From Metabacillus rhizolycopersici (GTDB taxonomy: Bacteria > Bacillota > Bacilli > Bacillales > Bacillaceae): a stretch of 25,355 bases of DNA. The stretch is from the NCBI RefSeq assembly GCF_020075705.1, contig NZ_JAIQUM010000071.1:1-25355 (forward strand), read 5' to 3'. The notes under the pieces were generated by a model, which was given only the letters and a program-made list of their open reading frames with translations, was not told where the DNA came from and did no database searches. The position numbers and the translations under genes are program-made. Shown piece after piece: positions 6,640 through 13,926 of the stretch (position 1 is the first letter of the stretch; each line of letters opens with the position of its first letter).

Positions 6640-7854
6640 ATGTGGAAAAATAAAAATGTATGGATCCTCCTCGCTGGAGAATTTGTGGCCGGCTTAGGAC
6701 TATGGATTGGTATTATTGGAAACCTAGAGTTTATGCAGGACAAAATCCCTTCTGACTTCTTGAAATCACTTATTCTAGCAGTTGGATTACTTGCCGGGCT
6801 TGCTGTTGGTCCATTGGCTGGAAAAATAACCGATCAAGTCAGTAAAAAAACCGTGATGCTTGTTGCTGGATTTGTACGAATAATAAGTGTTGGTTTTATG
6901 TTGCTTGCAATTGAAACAGGGTCTGTTTGGTGGATGATCATTTTTCTTGTCGTCACCCAAATTTCTGCTTCATTTTTCTTCCCTGCGTTACAAGCAGCGA
7001 TTCCACTTGTCGTGAAAGAAAAGGATTTGCTGCAATTAAATGGCGCTTATATGAATGTTTCAAGTCTTTCTCGCATAATGGGGACAGCAGTTGCCGGCAT
7101 CTTCTTAGTCATCATGTCACTTTCGATGCTGTATATCATCTCATTACTTGCCTACTTAGGATTATTTATCCTAACCATCTTTTTAACGATTGATGAAGCA
7201 AAAACAGGAGAAACGAATGAAGACGGAGCAGCTCCAGCTAGCATAGGCTTTAAAGAGCTATTTCCAGTCATAAAAGGCGTTCCAATTGTTTTAATGACAC
7301 TGGTTATGACGTTAATTCCGCTCTTATTCCTTGGTGGATTTAACTTACTGGTCATTAATATTAGTGAACTGCAGGACAGCTCGTCGATTAAAAGTTGGAT
7401 TTATACAGCAGAAGGCGTTTCATTCATGTTAGGTGCTTTTTTCGTTAAACAACTTAGCGAAAAATTCTCACCGCACACGATTTTATTTTTCTTCTCATTT
7501 TGTATTGGCATCTCACAAGCAATGCTTTATTTTGCAAATGTTCCAATTCTATCGATTGCAGCCTTTCTTCTTTTCGGGTTTGCTGTTGGCACGTTTTTCC
7601 CGACTGCTGCGACGATTTTCCAAACAAAGGTACCGAAAGACTTTCACGGCAGATTCTTCTCCTTTCATAACATGCTTGAACGACTAATCTACCAACTAAT
7701 GCTCTTATTAACTGGATTCATGTTAGATGCAGTAGGCCTTCAGCATATGACCGTCATGTTTGGAGCACTCTCCCTTACGATGACAACCATTTTTTACGTG
7801 AAATTTAGACAGCTCCGGCAAGTTAAATTGCCATTATACGAAAAAAATGGATGA
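6640..7854 (+). CDS. Iron-regulated MFS transporter, likely siderophore exporter type
   Basis: The 404-residue protein has about twelve hydrophobic segments and the MFS loop 2-3 motif in the form GKITDQVSKK (61-70), with a charged central loop near 183-200. It resembles the single-component drug/siderophore efflux branch (EntS- or YmfD-like). A strong Fur box upstream argues for a role in iron metabolism, most simply export of a siderophore or metal complex, but no siderophore biosynthesis gene is in the window and the cargo is unknown. The ATG at 6640 follows GTGGGG. A strong terminator follows, so it is a single-gene unit. Confidence 0.85.
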   Translation: MWKNKNVWILLAGEFVAGLGLWIGIIGNLEFMQDKIPSDFLKSLILAVGLLAGLAVGPLAGKITDQVSKKTVMLVAGFVRIISVGFMLLAIETGSVWWMIIFLVVTQISASFFFPALQAAIPLVVKEKDLLQLNGAYMNVSSLSRIMGTAVAGIFLVIMSLSMLYIISLLAYLGLFILTIFLTIDEAKTGETNEDGAAPASIGFKELFPVIKGVPIVLMTLVMTLIPLLFLGGFNLLVINISELQDSSSIKSWIYTAEGVSFMLGAFFVKQLSEKFSPHTILFFFSFCIGISQAMLYFANVPILSIAAFLLFGFAVGTFFPTAATIFQTKVPKDFHGRFFSFHNMLERLIYQLMLLLTGFMLDAVGLQHMTVMFGALSLTMTTIFYVKFRQLRQVKLPLYEKNG

Positions 7855-7870
7855 GGCCTTAAATCAATAA

Positions 7871-7920
7871 CATGGAGAGCTAGTCGTTGCTGCTTAGACT
7901 AGCTCTTCATGTTTATTTTT
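7871..7920 (+). terminator. Terminator after the MFS gene
   Basis: AGAGCTAGTC and GACTAGCTCT form a perfect 10-bp stem, extended by CATG on both sides, followed by TTTATTTTT. It lies between convergent genes and may work weakly on the other strand too. Confidence 0.92.
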
Positions 7921-7929
7921 CACTCCACA

Positions 7930-8166
7930 TTAATCAAGATCATCCTCTTCTTCAACCTTTAAAATTCTTCCTGTTTTTGCGAGTACCTCGACTTCAAATA
8001 ACCGATTTTGTGCCGTTAAAATAAAAAATTCATAAACTAAAACCCCATGCTCTAAATCCATATCCACATGAAGAACCTGGCCTGGTACACGTTTAAGAGC
8101 GATCTCCTGTGCTTGTTTGCATCGTAATTCTTTGTCTGTACATCGGATTTGGGCTGTGATAGGCAT
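7930..8166 (-). CDS. Small PepSY-domain protein
   Basis: The 78-residue protein looks like one PepSY domain: the helix ending AQEIALKRVPGQVLHVDMD is followed by strands (GVLVYEFFIL, LFEVEVLA) and an acidic tail ending EEEDDLD. PepSY domains are usually extracytoplasmic inhibitors or adaptor modules, but this one shows no signal peptide. The start is odd. The strong AGGAGG (8190-8185) is 18 bases from the ATG at 8166, but 8 bases from an out-of-frame ATG (8176) that would open only a short frame. Either spacing is unusual here or the 5' end has a frameshift. Confidence 0.75.
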   Translation of the reverse strand: MPITAQIRCTDKELRCKQAQEIALKRVPGQVLHVDMDLEHGVLVYEFFILTAQNRLFEVEVLAKTGRILKVEEEDDLD

Positions 8167-8255
8167 TTCTATACATCGAAATATCCTCCTTATTCAGTAG
8201 ACGAAATATAGGTGTTGATTTTATAAAAATCTGGATGACACAGCCCCCATTTCGA

Positions 8256-8326
8256 AAAATCTAGCAACTTTGCTCCGGAATCTTGCAACTTTGGCCAAAA
8301 ATCTTGCAACTTTGCTATGGAATCTA
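8256..8326. repeat. Three imperfect 21-bp tandem repeats
   Basis: The core GCAACTTTG recurs at 8264, 8285 and 8306, exactly 21 bases apart, inside a larger ATCTTGCAACTTTG unit. The minus strand can be read as repeats of KVARF, but no ribosome site or normal protein surrounds it. I treat it as non-coding intergenic repeat DNA. The rest of 8167-8445 shows nothing else. Confidence 0.75.
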
Positions 8327-8445
8327 TCATTCGACAAAAAACGAGCCGAATAGAAGAAGTGGTTCAATCCACTCCAGAAAATCCATCGTTCAATAAAAAT
8401 GAGTCCCTCGCACCAAACCATCATTAGCACTTATCCAAATTTTTT

Positions 8446-8471
8446 TGAAACCTTCCCCTTTCTCACACGTA
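8446..8471 (+). promoter_or_regulatory. ECF sigma-W-type promoter
   Basis: TGAAAC (8446-8451), 16 bases, CGTA (8468-8471) matches the sigma-W promoter pattern of Bacillus. It lies 44 bases before the DUF4178 start codon and would drive that gene and pspA. In B. subtilis pspA (ydjF) is a sigma-W target, which supports the call. Confidence 0.8.
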
Positions 8472-8515
8472 GAATTAAATGTGAATAAATCTGGCCGTAA
8501 AGTCGAGGTGTGGAC

Positions 8516-9025
8516 ATGAGTTTTTTTAGTAAGCTGCTTGGAAAGAAGGCTGAGGCCAAAAAGCCTGTTGAAGCCCGGAATATGTTTAACCTCCAAATGG
8601 ATGACATCGTCACATATGATTTAGAGGATTATAAGATTGTCGGAAAAATCAGTTATGATGACCATGGCTTCAAATGGCATGCTTATCAGCTTGAAGGTGT
8701 TTCAAGAACAATTTGGTTAAGTGCCGAAATGGATGACGAGCTTTATCTTGGCATTTATGAAAAAATAAAATTAAAGCTGCAAGAGCCAATTCCTAAAAAA
8801 ATCGAATATGGCGGAACACAGTATTCTCTTGATGAATCAGGTTCCGCACGAGTAACTGGGTTAGGAAGAAGCCAAAATATCAATGGTATGATTTGTGATT
8901 ACTATGACTATTGTGATAAAGAAGAAGAAAAGTTCCTTTCCATTGAAAAATGGGGAAGCGAAATCGAAGTAAGTGCTGGCTATGAGATTGAACAATACGA
9001 ATTAAAAATAATTGCAAGTAAATAG
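8516..9025 (+). CDS. DUF4178 protein, first gene of the PspA module
   Basis: The 169-residue soluble protein has the DUF4178 pattern: a start of the domain at MDDIVTYDLEDYKIVGKISY, a WHAYQLEG strand, and TIWLSAEMDD. The end is acidic and beta-rich. No enzyme motif is visible; the family is known mostly from its place next to PspA genes. The ATG at 8516 is chosen because GAGGTG sits at a good distance; a GTG at 8510 adds two residues. It is 44 bases from a sigma-W-type promoter and 11 bases ahead of pspA, so the two are co-transcribed and probably work together on membrane stress. Confidence 0.85.
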   Translation: MSFFSKLLGKKAEAKKPVEARNMFNLQMDDIVTYDLEDYKIVGKISYDDHGFKWHAYQLEGVSRTIWLSAEMDDELYLGIYEKIKLKLQEPIPKKIEYGGTQYSLDESGSARVTGLGRSQNINGMICDYYDYCDKEEEKFLSIEKWGSEIEVSAGYEIEQYELKIIASK

Positions 9026-9036
9026 GAGGAAGATTA

Positions 9037-9705
9037 ATGTTTAAATTTTTCAAACGAGTAAAGACAGTTGTAGATTCAGAATTAAATGCGTTATTGGACA
9101 AAGCGGAAGATCCAGTAAAAATGCTCGAACAATTTATGCGCGATATGGAATCAGATATTCGCGAAGCAGAATCAGCTGTAGCAAAACAAATCGCCAATGA
9201 AAAAATGCTGCAAAAGAAATATGAAGATGCCAAGAAGATGGTTGAAAAGCGTGATGAACAAGCAATCACAGCGATTGAAGCTGGAAACGATGACCTCGCT
9301 CGCCGCGCCTTAGAAGACAAAAAAATGCACAGTCAAACAGCTGAAACATTAAAAGAGTCTTATGAACGTGCTAAGCTTGATTCACAGTCCGTTCGCAAGA
9401 AATTAGATGAGATGAAAGCTGAATACTATGAAATGAAATTGAAAAAGGATTCTTTAAAGGCTCGTGCTGAATCCGCAAAAACAAGAACAAAAATCAATCG
9501 TACTCTCTCTGGTATTGGCAGTGACGAGTCAAAACAAGGCTTTGAGCGCATGGAAGAAAAAGTACTTCAATACGAAGCAGAGGCTGAAACGAGTGAAGAT
9601 TTAAGATCCTCGAATCGAAGCCTTGATGACGAATTTGATGCGTTAGAAAAAAATGATGTTGAAGATGAGCTCGCAGCCTTAAAAAGAAAAATGGGGAAAG
9701 AATAA
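9037..9705 (+). CDS. pspA: PspA/IM30 (phage shock protein A) family membrane-stress protein
   Basis: PspA-type proteins bind stressed membranes and assemble into ESCRT-III-like scaffolds. The 222-residue length equals E. coli PspA. The N-terminal amphipathic segment MFKFFKRVKTVV is followed by the family motif LDKAEDPVKMLEQFMRDM (20-37) and a long coiled coil rich in Glu, Lys and Ala. The tail (DEFDALEKND, ELAALKRKMGKE) is typical. A textbook AGGAGG stands 7 bases before the ATG. It follows the DUF4178 gene by 11 bases under the sigma-W-type promoter and precedes a strong hairpin, so the first two genes can form a short transcript, with any read-through feeding the lipoprotein, DUF350 and aminopropyltransferase genes. 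Confidence 0.94.
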   Translation: MFKFFKRVKTVVDSELNALLDKAEDPVKMLEQFMRDMESDIREAESAVAKQIANEKMLQKKYEDAKKMVEKRDEQAITAIEAGNDDLARRALEDKKMHSQTAETLKESYERAKLDSQSVRKKLDEMKAEYYEMKLKKDSLKARAESAKTRTKINRTLSGIGSDESKQGFERMEEKVLQYEAEAETSEDLRSSNRSLDDEFDALEKNDVEDELAALKRKMGKE

Positions 9706-9727
9706 AGCTAGATGCGTGGTTCAGAAG

Positions 9728-9771
9728 CTCATGAATAGATGGTGTTCTTCCCCTCCTATTCATGAGTTTTT
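9728..9771 (+). terminator. Terminator after pspA
   Basis: CTCATGAATAG and CTATTCATGAG form a perfect 11-bp stem with a 17-base loop followed by TTTTT. It divides the module: DUF4178-pspA before it, and DUF4247-DUF350-aminopropyltransferase after it. Confidence 0.9.
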
Positions 9772-9865
9772 GCAGTTAAGACGAAAGGCCACAGTGCCGC
9801 AACTAATCTAGAATCTTCCTTATTAATACACCAGAATTTATATGTTTTGTACTTTGTTTTGGTGT

Positions 9866-9983
9866 CTAGCGCAAGCGGCCTAGCCCCTCTTGGGTCTAAG
9901 CCACTCTCGAATTGAAGGTAAAAAACACCTTCTATTCAAGAACGTCTTATTTGCCCGAGGCTGAACAAGGCGCTTGCGCTTTT
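9866..9983 (-). repeat. Repeat B, copy 3 (inverted)
   Basis: This is the reverse complement of the repeat B fold, with outer arms AGCGCAAGCGGCC and GGCGCTTGCGCT and the inner ATTGAAGGT/ACCTTCTAT hairpin. It fills most of the 317-base gap between pspA and the DUF4247 gene and may carry read-through or block it. Confidence 0.88.
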
Positions 9984-10022
9984 CTTATCATTACATAGTT
10001 TGTCGTGAAAGAAGGTGAGTAC

Positions 10023-10634
10023 ATGAAAAAACCACTTCTTTGTGTGATGCTGTCTTTTCTTCTATTTTTGTCAGCTTGTGGAAGTGGAGTCCAAGGTTCA
10101 ACTGCTGGCTCGATTTTTAAAGATGGAATTGCTGAATTTATAAATACGAATTATATCCTTCACGATGTCGTGACAAGCAAAGAACGGTCTGAGGACATTT
10201 CTGAAATCTTTATTGCCGAAAATAAATCGATTGATGAAGTTGCGACCGAATTACAAGCTCATGAGACCCCTAGAGAAATAAGTGAAAAGAAGAACGATAA
10301 GCAAGTCCTCGTCTACAATGATTCATTTATCATCTTAACACCGGATGAAAATAATCCTGAAAATACGATGGTTGAAATGGCGACGACCAATTTTGTTCGT
10401 GACAATTACAGTCCTGATTTTTTTGACGGCTTATTGGTCATGTGGCTTTTAGATGATCTATTGGATGTTGATGATTGGGGCAAGAACCAACGAAATAAAT
10501 GTTATTCAAACAATGATGATTGTTATCAAGGATACGGATCTTCTGGCGGATCTTATAAACATTTCCGTGGGTCTTCTACTGTTAGAGGTGGAACGTCCAC
10601 TGTTCGTGGCGGTGGGCCTGGTACTGGAAAATAA
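10023..10634 (+). CDS. DUF4247 lipoprotein of the PspA module
   Basis: The 203-residue protein begins with a lipoprotein signal peptide whose lipobox LSAC places the lipid anchor at Cys19, so it should sit on the outer face of the membrane. The middle matches DUF4247 (FINTNYILHDVV, then a beta-rich stretch FIILTPDENN and a Trp/Asp-rich WLLDDLLDVDDWGK). Two Cys (KCYSNNDDCY) could form a disulfide. The tail repeats STVRGG twice and is rich in Gly, Ser and Arg. Function is unknown. The ATG at 10023 is preferred over a GTG at 10005 because it starts the signal peptide and follows GAAGGTGAG. DUF350 follows 14 or 20 bases later. Confidence 0.85.
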   Translation: MKKPLLCVMLSFLLFLSACGSGVQGSTAGSIFKDGIAEFINTNYILHDVVTSKERSEDISEIFIAENKSIDEVATELQAHETPREISEKKNDKQVLVYNDSFIILTPDENNPENTMVEMATTNFVRDNYSPDFFDGLLVMWLLDDLLDVDDWGKNQRNKCYSNNDDCYQGYGSSGGSYKHFRGSSTVRGGTSTVRGGGPGTGK

Positions 10635-10648
10635 ACGAGAAGGGAAGA

Positions 10649-11050
10649 ATGAAGATGGAACCATTTCTTTTAACGGCGATCTACTTTGTGATTGCCATTG
10701 CAATTGTCTTAATCGGATTAACACTATTTGAACTACTGACAAAGAAATACAAGGACTGGGATGAGGTGCTAAACGGTAACCACGCTGTATCGCTTTCCAT
10801 TGGGGGGAAAATCGTTGGGATTTGTATTATTCTCGCATTCTCTATCTATCATAGTGCACATGTAGTAGATACGATCATTTGGGGAGCATATGGGGTCCTT
10901 TTGCAAATGATTGCCTACTTATTATTTGAGCTTTTCACAAGAAAATTCTCTGTCGAGGAACAACTAAAAAAAGGAAATATATCTGTAGGAATTATCAGCA
11001 TGTGTGTATCCATTGGATTAGGCTTTGTCATTGGTGCATCCATTACATAA
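10649..11050 (+). CDS. DUF350 membrane protein of the PspA module
   Basis: The 133-residue protein has four hydrophobic segments in two similar halves, each of the form hydrophobic helix, LFEL(L/F)T(K/R)K, acidic linker. This is the DUF350 pattern (E. coli YjfL). The repeated LFELLTKKYKDWDEVLNGN and LFELFTRKFSVEEQLKKGN segments face the cytoplasm if the ends are outside. Biochemical function is unknown. ATG 10649 is the longest start; an in-frame ATG at 10655 is better spaced from AAGGGA. It lies 14 bases after the lipoprotein gene and 25 bases before the aminopropyltransferase. Confidence 0.88.
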   Translation: MKMEPFLLTAIYFVIAIAIVLIGLTLFELLTKKYKDWDEVLNGNHAVSLSIGGKIVGICIILAFSIYHSAHVVDTIIWGAYGVLLQMIAYLLFELFTRKFSVEEQLKKGNISVGIISMCVSIGLGFVIGASIT

Positions 11051-11075
11051 AGATTGTTAACAGGGAGACATTCGT

Positions 11076-12629
11076 GTGATTGAACAAACGAGCAAACAAA
11101 GCAACGCCATTTATTGGGCATCAGGGATCGTATCAGTATGTGGAATCATTTTCGAAGTATTATTTGGCGCAGCCGGTTCTTATTTGCTTGGTGATGGTGT
11201 AAAACAATACACCCTCACCATTTCTCTTTTTTTAACGGGAATGGGAATTGGTGCCTCGATTAGCGAGAAGGTAACAAAGAATCTGATTTTGTCCTTCGTT
11301 TGGATTGAATATTTAATTGGAATTATTGCCGGTTTCTCTACATTTTTACTATTTGGGGTTTCCGCTTTCCTAAGTTCAGGAATGGATGCATTCTTCCTCT
11401 ATTTCATCACTATCCTTGTTGGGGCATTAACAGGTGTGGAGTTGCCAATTTTAATTCGAAAAGCAAATGAAATCGGTGTTACTGTGCAAAAAAGTACAGC
11501 AAGAGTGCTGTTTTCAGATTATGCTGGTGGATTAATTGGCGGGCTCCTTTTTGTTTATTTATTAAGACCAGAATTTGGCCTTGTGAAATCAGCCTTTTTA
11601 GTCGCGATTATTAACGTTGTTGTTGCCTTATGGGTCCTACTTTATTTTAGACGTGAGATTAAAGCATTTAAACTCCACTTCTCAGTTGGAATCGCAATCT
11701 TCCTTTTGCTTTTTAGTGGAGTCTTATTTGGGGAAGAAACAGCTTTCTCCTTTGAACAAAAGCTTTATAGAGATCCAATTATTTATACTGAACGTACCGA
11801 TTATCAGCAAATTATCTTAACGAAAGAGCAAGGAGATTTACGATTGTTCCTCGATGGTCAGCTGCAATTCAGTTCAAGTGATGAATACCGCTACCATGAA
11901 ACACTCGTACATCCTGCAATGGCAACAGCTGACAGAAAAGAAAAGATTCTTATTCTTGGTGGTGGTGACGGGTTAGCGTTAAGGGAATTGCAAAAATATG
12001 ATGAGGTCAAATCAATGACATTGGTTGATCTCGATCCGAAGGTCATTGAACTAGGCAAAACTCATCGCGATGTTGTCAACCTAAATGAGCACGCGTTTGA
12101 GGATGACCGTGTTGAAGTGATTAACGAAGATGCCTTTCAATTTCTAAAGAACAAGCAAAATACCTTTTATGATGTCATCCTAGTCGACCTACCTGATCCA
12201 AATAATGAGTCATTAAACAAACTCTATACACTTGAATTTTATCAACTCGTACGAAATCATTTAGCACCAGGCGGATCAATTATGATTCAAGCCACAAGCC
12301 CAACCTTCGCAACAGATGTCTATTGGTCAATAAACCAAACGGTCGAAGCGGCAAACTTACAAACGGCAAATCTCCACGTAGATATCCCAAGTTTCGGTGA
12401 CTGGGGATTTGTTTTAGCAAAAAGAGAAGCATTCAAACTCGACAAAGCAGAATTCACAGTTGAAACGAAATTCTTAACTACCGATGTACTAAAAGGACTA
12501 ACTTCATTCGGAAAAGATATTGATAAAGAAATCATCGACGAAAAAGGCAAGATCGTTCCACTTGAAACTAACACGTTAACGCGCCCGACGATTATTGAGA
12601 AATATGAAAAGGCGTGGAGAAGTTATTAG
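11076..12629 (+). CDS. Membrane-anchored spermidine-synthase-like polyamine aminopropyltransferase
   Basis: This 517-residue fusion has about seven transmembrane segments (15-220) followed by a cytoplasmic spermidine-synthase-type domain (230-450). The donor-binding Rossmann loop is LILGGGDGLALRE (292-304), with acidic residues in VDLDP (317-321), YHETLVHP (273-280) and the active-site strand VDLPDP (370-375) before LEFY. These are the positions that bind decarboxylated SAM and polyamine in SpeE, so an active aminopropyltransferase is likely, but acceptor and product are unknown. The GTG start at 11076 follows GGGAG at 8 bases. It is the last gene of the PspA module, which suggests polyamine made at the membrane during envelope stress (inference). 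Confidence 0.88.
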   Translation: MIEQTSKQSNAIYWASGIVSVCGIIFEVLFGAAGSYLLGDGVKQYTLTISLFLTGMGIGASISEKVTKNLILSFVWIEYLIGIIAGFSTFLLFGVSAFLSSGMDAFFLYFITILVGALTGVELPILIRKANEIGVTVQKSTARVLFSDYAGGLIGGLLFVYLLRPEFGLVKSAFLVAIINVVVALWVLLYFRREIKAFKLHFSVGIAIFLLLFSGVLFGEETAFSFEQKLYRDPIIYTERTDYQQIILTKEQGDLRLFLDGQLQFSSSDEYRYHETLVHPAMATADRKEKILILGGGDGLALRELQKYDEVKSMTLVDLDPKVIELGKTHRDVVNLNEHAFEDDRVEVINEDAFQFLKNKQNTFYDVILVDLPDPNNESLNKLYTLEFYQLVRNHLAPGGSIMIQATSPTFATDVYWSINQTVEAANLQTANLHVDIPSFGDWGFVLAKREAFKLDKAEFTVETKFLTTDVLKGLTSFGKDIDKEIIDEKGKIVPLETNTLTRPTIIEKYEKAWRSY

Positions 12630-12661
12630 TGACAAGGAATTTCCGTTTGAAAGAACAAATA

Positions 12662-12705
12662 GAAGTAACGGCACCTCAATCAAGGCGGATCGTCGCTTCT
12701 TTTTT
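12662..12705 (+). terminator. Probable terminator after the PspA module
   Basis: GAAGTAACG pairs with CGTCGCTTC (one G-U pair and one mismatch) and is followed by TTTTTT, 33 bases after the aminopropyltransferase stop. Confidence 0.7.
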
Positions 12706-12804
12706 ATCCTCTCAATCTAAACTGTAAGCCCTTTATGTAACAAAAGGAATTTAAACAAACGTTTAATTAAGAGTCAAGATCATTGATTTCATACCATTCG
12801 GCGG

Positions 12805-12960
12805 ATAAAGTGAGACTTCCATCAGTGGGGGTTTTCTTCATCCCCCACTGATGGTTAGCGAGACTTATCGGATCTTTACGGGCAGTTATCTCCCACTTAC
12901 CTTCTTTGCTTCTCTCGAATCTTGAAGTGGGAGTTTTACTGCCCGTTAAGGTGGGATAAA
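12805..12960 (+). repeat. Repeat A, copy 3 (156 bp, lacks the middle module)
   Basis: Compared with copy 2, exactly 57 bases are missing between GAGACTTAT and CGGATCTTT, removing both middle hairpins and keeping the two outer ones. The inner arm of the last hairpin is also changed, giving a perfect CTCCCACTT/AAGTGGGAG stem that copy 2 lacks. It keeps both ATAAA ends. Confidence 0.9.
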
Positions 12961-13092
12961 CGGACCCGTATTAATTGTGTGGGGATTGCTGCACTTTTTT
13001 TGCTGCTCATTTGGATATCCACCATTGATTCAGATATCCGCTCAGTATCTCCATCCTTTCTAGTTGCTAGCCTGCTACTAAAAACGTAACAA
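12961..13092 (+). pseudogene. Possible remnant of a membrane-protein gene
   Basis: Straight after repeat A copy 3 a plus-strand frame runs 43 codons to a TAA near 13090, with a typical transmembrane stretch (CVGIAALFLLLIWIS). It has no start or ribosome site of its own and the frame continues into the repeat. It could be the 3' end of a gene cut by the repeat or a chance frame. Confidence 0.25.
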
Positions 13093-13107
13093 TTCTTCAC
13101 ACCTTCA

Positions 13108-13926
13108 TCACTTCGCAACAAAATAATTAATCAAATATTCGGCCCAAACCTTATGACCACTTTCATTAGGCTCACTAGTATCTGTCAAATAATCTTCCAT
13201 TTTTTTATCCTTTGATTCAGGCCAATTTTCCCAATGATTTAAATAGATAATATTGTTTTCCTTCGCATGTTCCGCAATTTCGGCAACTTGATTCGGATAA
13301 TATGTAGCATCAGCAATTGGATTTGAAGGCTGCATAAAAATTGTTACTTCTTTATTTCTTTCTGTCCAGGTGGCAATCATTTTTTCGATGCTACCAATTC
13401 TATTTTTCATGGCGATCTTGCTGCTATTATCCTTTATCATGAACGGTTCAAACAAAATGAGATCCGGTTTTAACTCACTTACTTTCTCGTAGGTGTTTGT
13501 TCGCATAACATCTATTGAGGTTTTATCCCCCTCTGAAAGAACAGTGATGTTAAATACATTGTCTCCGTAAGTAGCAACTAATTGCTTCCTTAACAGGTCT
13601 GGCCATGCATTTGCCTCTTGTGATGTAGCCTCTGATCCGTAGATAACGAACTGTAGTGGTTTTCCCGTAGTTGTAGCGTTGGAGATTTTTTCTTGTAGCT
13701 CTTTTGGTAGATTACGAGTGTATGTAGGTGTTTCCTTCTTGTCTTCTTCAATCGGTTCTTCTTTTGGTATTGTAGTTTGTACTTCTTTCGTTTTTGTTGC
13801 TATAACACCTTCGTTCCTAGTTACTTTCTCACTTTGTGCTGAAATTTTGTTATTCCAATGATTATTCCCGGCAAAAATGATTCCTCCACATAATACAACC
13901 GTTCCAATCGTTATAAGCTTTTTCAC
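13108..13926 (-). CDS. Membrane-anchored SGNH/GDSL-like protein, catalytic residues in doubt
   Basis: The 272-residue protein has an N-terminal anchor (KLITIGTVVLCGGIIFAG), a charged linker to about residue 75 and an SGNH-hydrolase-like domain facing outside. The first block reads YGSEATS (96-102) and the last DTSEPNESGH (249-258). In the usual forms GDSLT and DxxHPNxxGH, the catalytic Ser and His would fall on Glu99 and Glu252 here. If that alignment holds, this is not a normal esterase; Ser98 could still serve. The GTG start at 13926 follows GGAGGGG at 7 bases; a longer frame upstream has no ribosome site. It stands alone, with no surface-polymer genes beside it. Confidence 0.75.
   Translation of the reverse strand: MKKLITIGTVVLCGGIIFAGNNHWNNKISAQSEKVTRNEGVIATKTKEVQTTIPKEEPIEEDKKETPTYTRNLPKELQEKISNATTTGKPLQFVIYGSEATSQEANAWPDLLRKQLVATYGDNVFNITVLSEGDKTSIDVMRTNTYEKVSELKPDLILFEPFMIKDNSSKIAMKNRIGSIEKMIATWTERNKEVTIFMQPSNPIADATYYPNQVAEIAEHAKENNIIYLNHWENWPESKDKKMEDYLTDTSEPNESGHKVWAEYLINYFVAK

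Noticed and set aside
8221..8430. Minus-strand KVARF-repeat protein
   Set aside because: There is no ribosome site or domain, and the frame arises from three 21-bp intergenic repeats.
12805..12960. Insertion sequence with a target duplication
   Set aside because: ATAAA at both ends belongs to the repeat in every copy and no transposase is encoded, so a target duplication cannot be claimed.
12936..13121. Minus-strand 61-codon frame between repeat A copy 3 and the SGNH gene
   Set aside because: It runs into the repeat, has no ribosome site and overlaps a more protein-like frame on the other strand.
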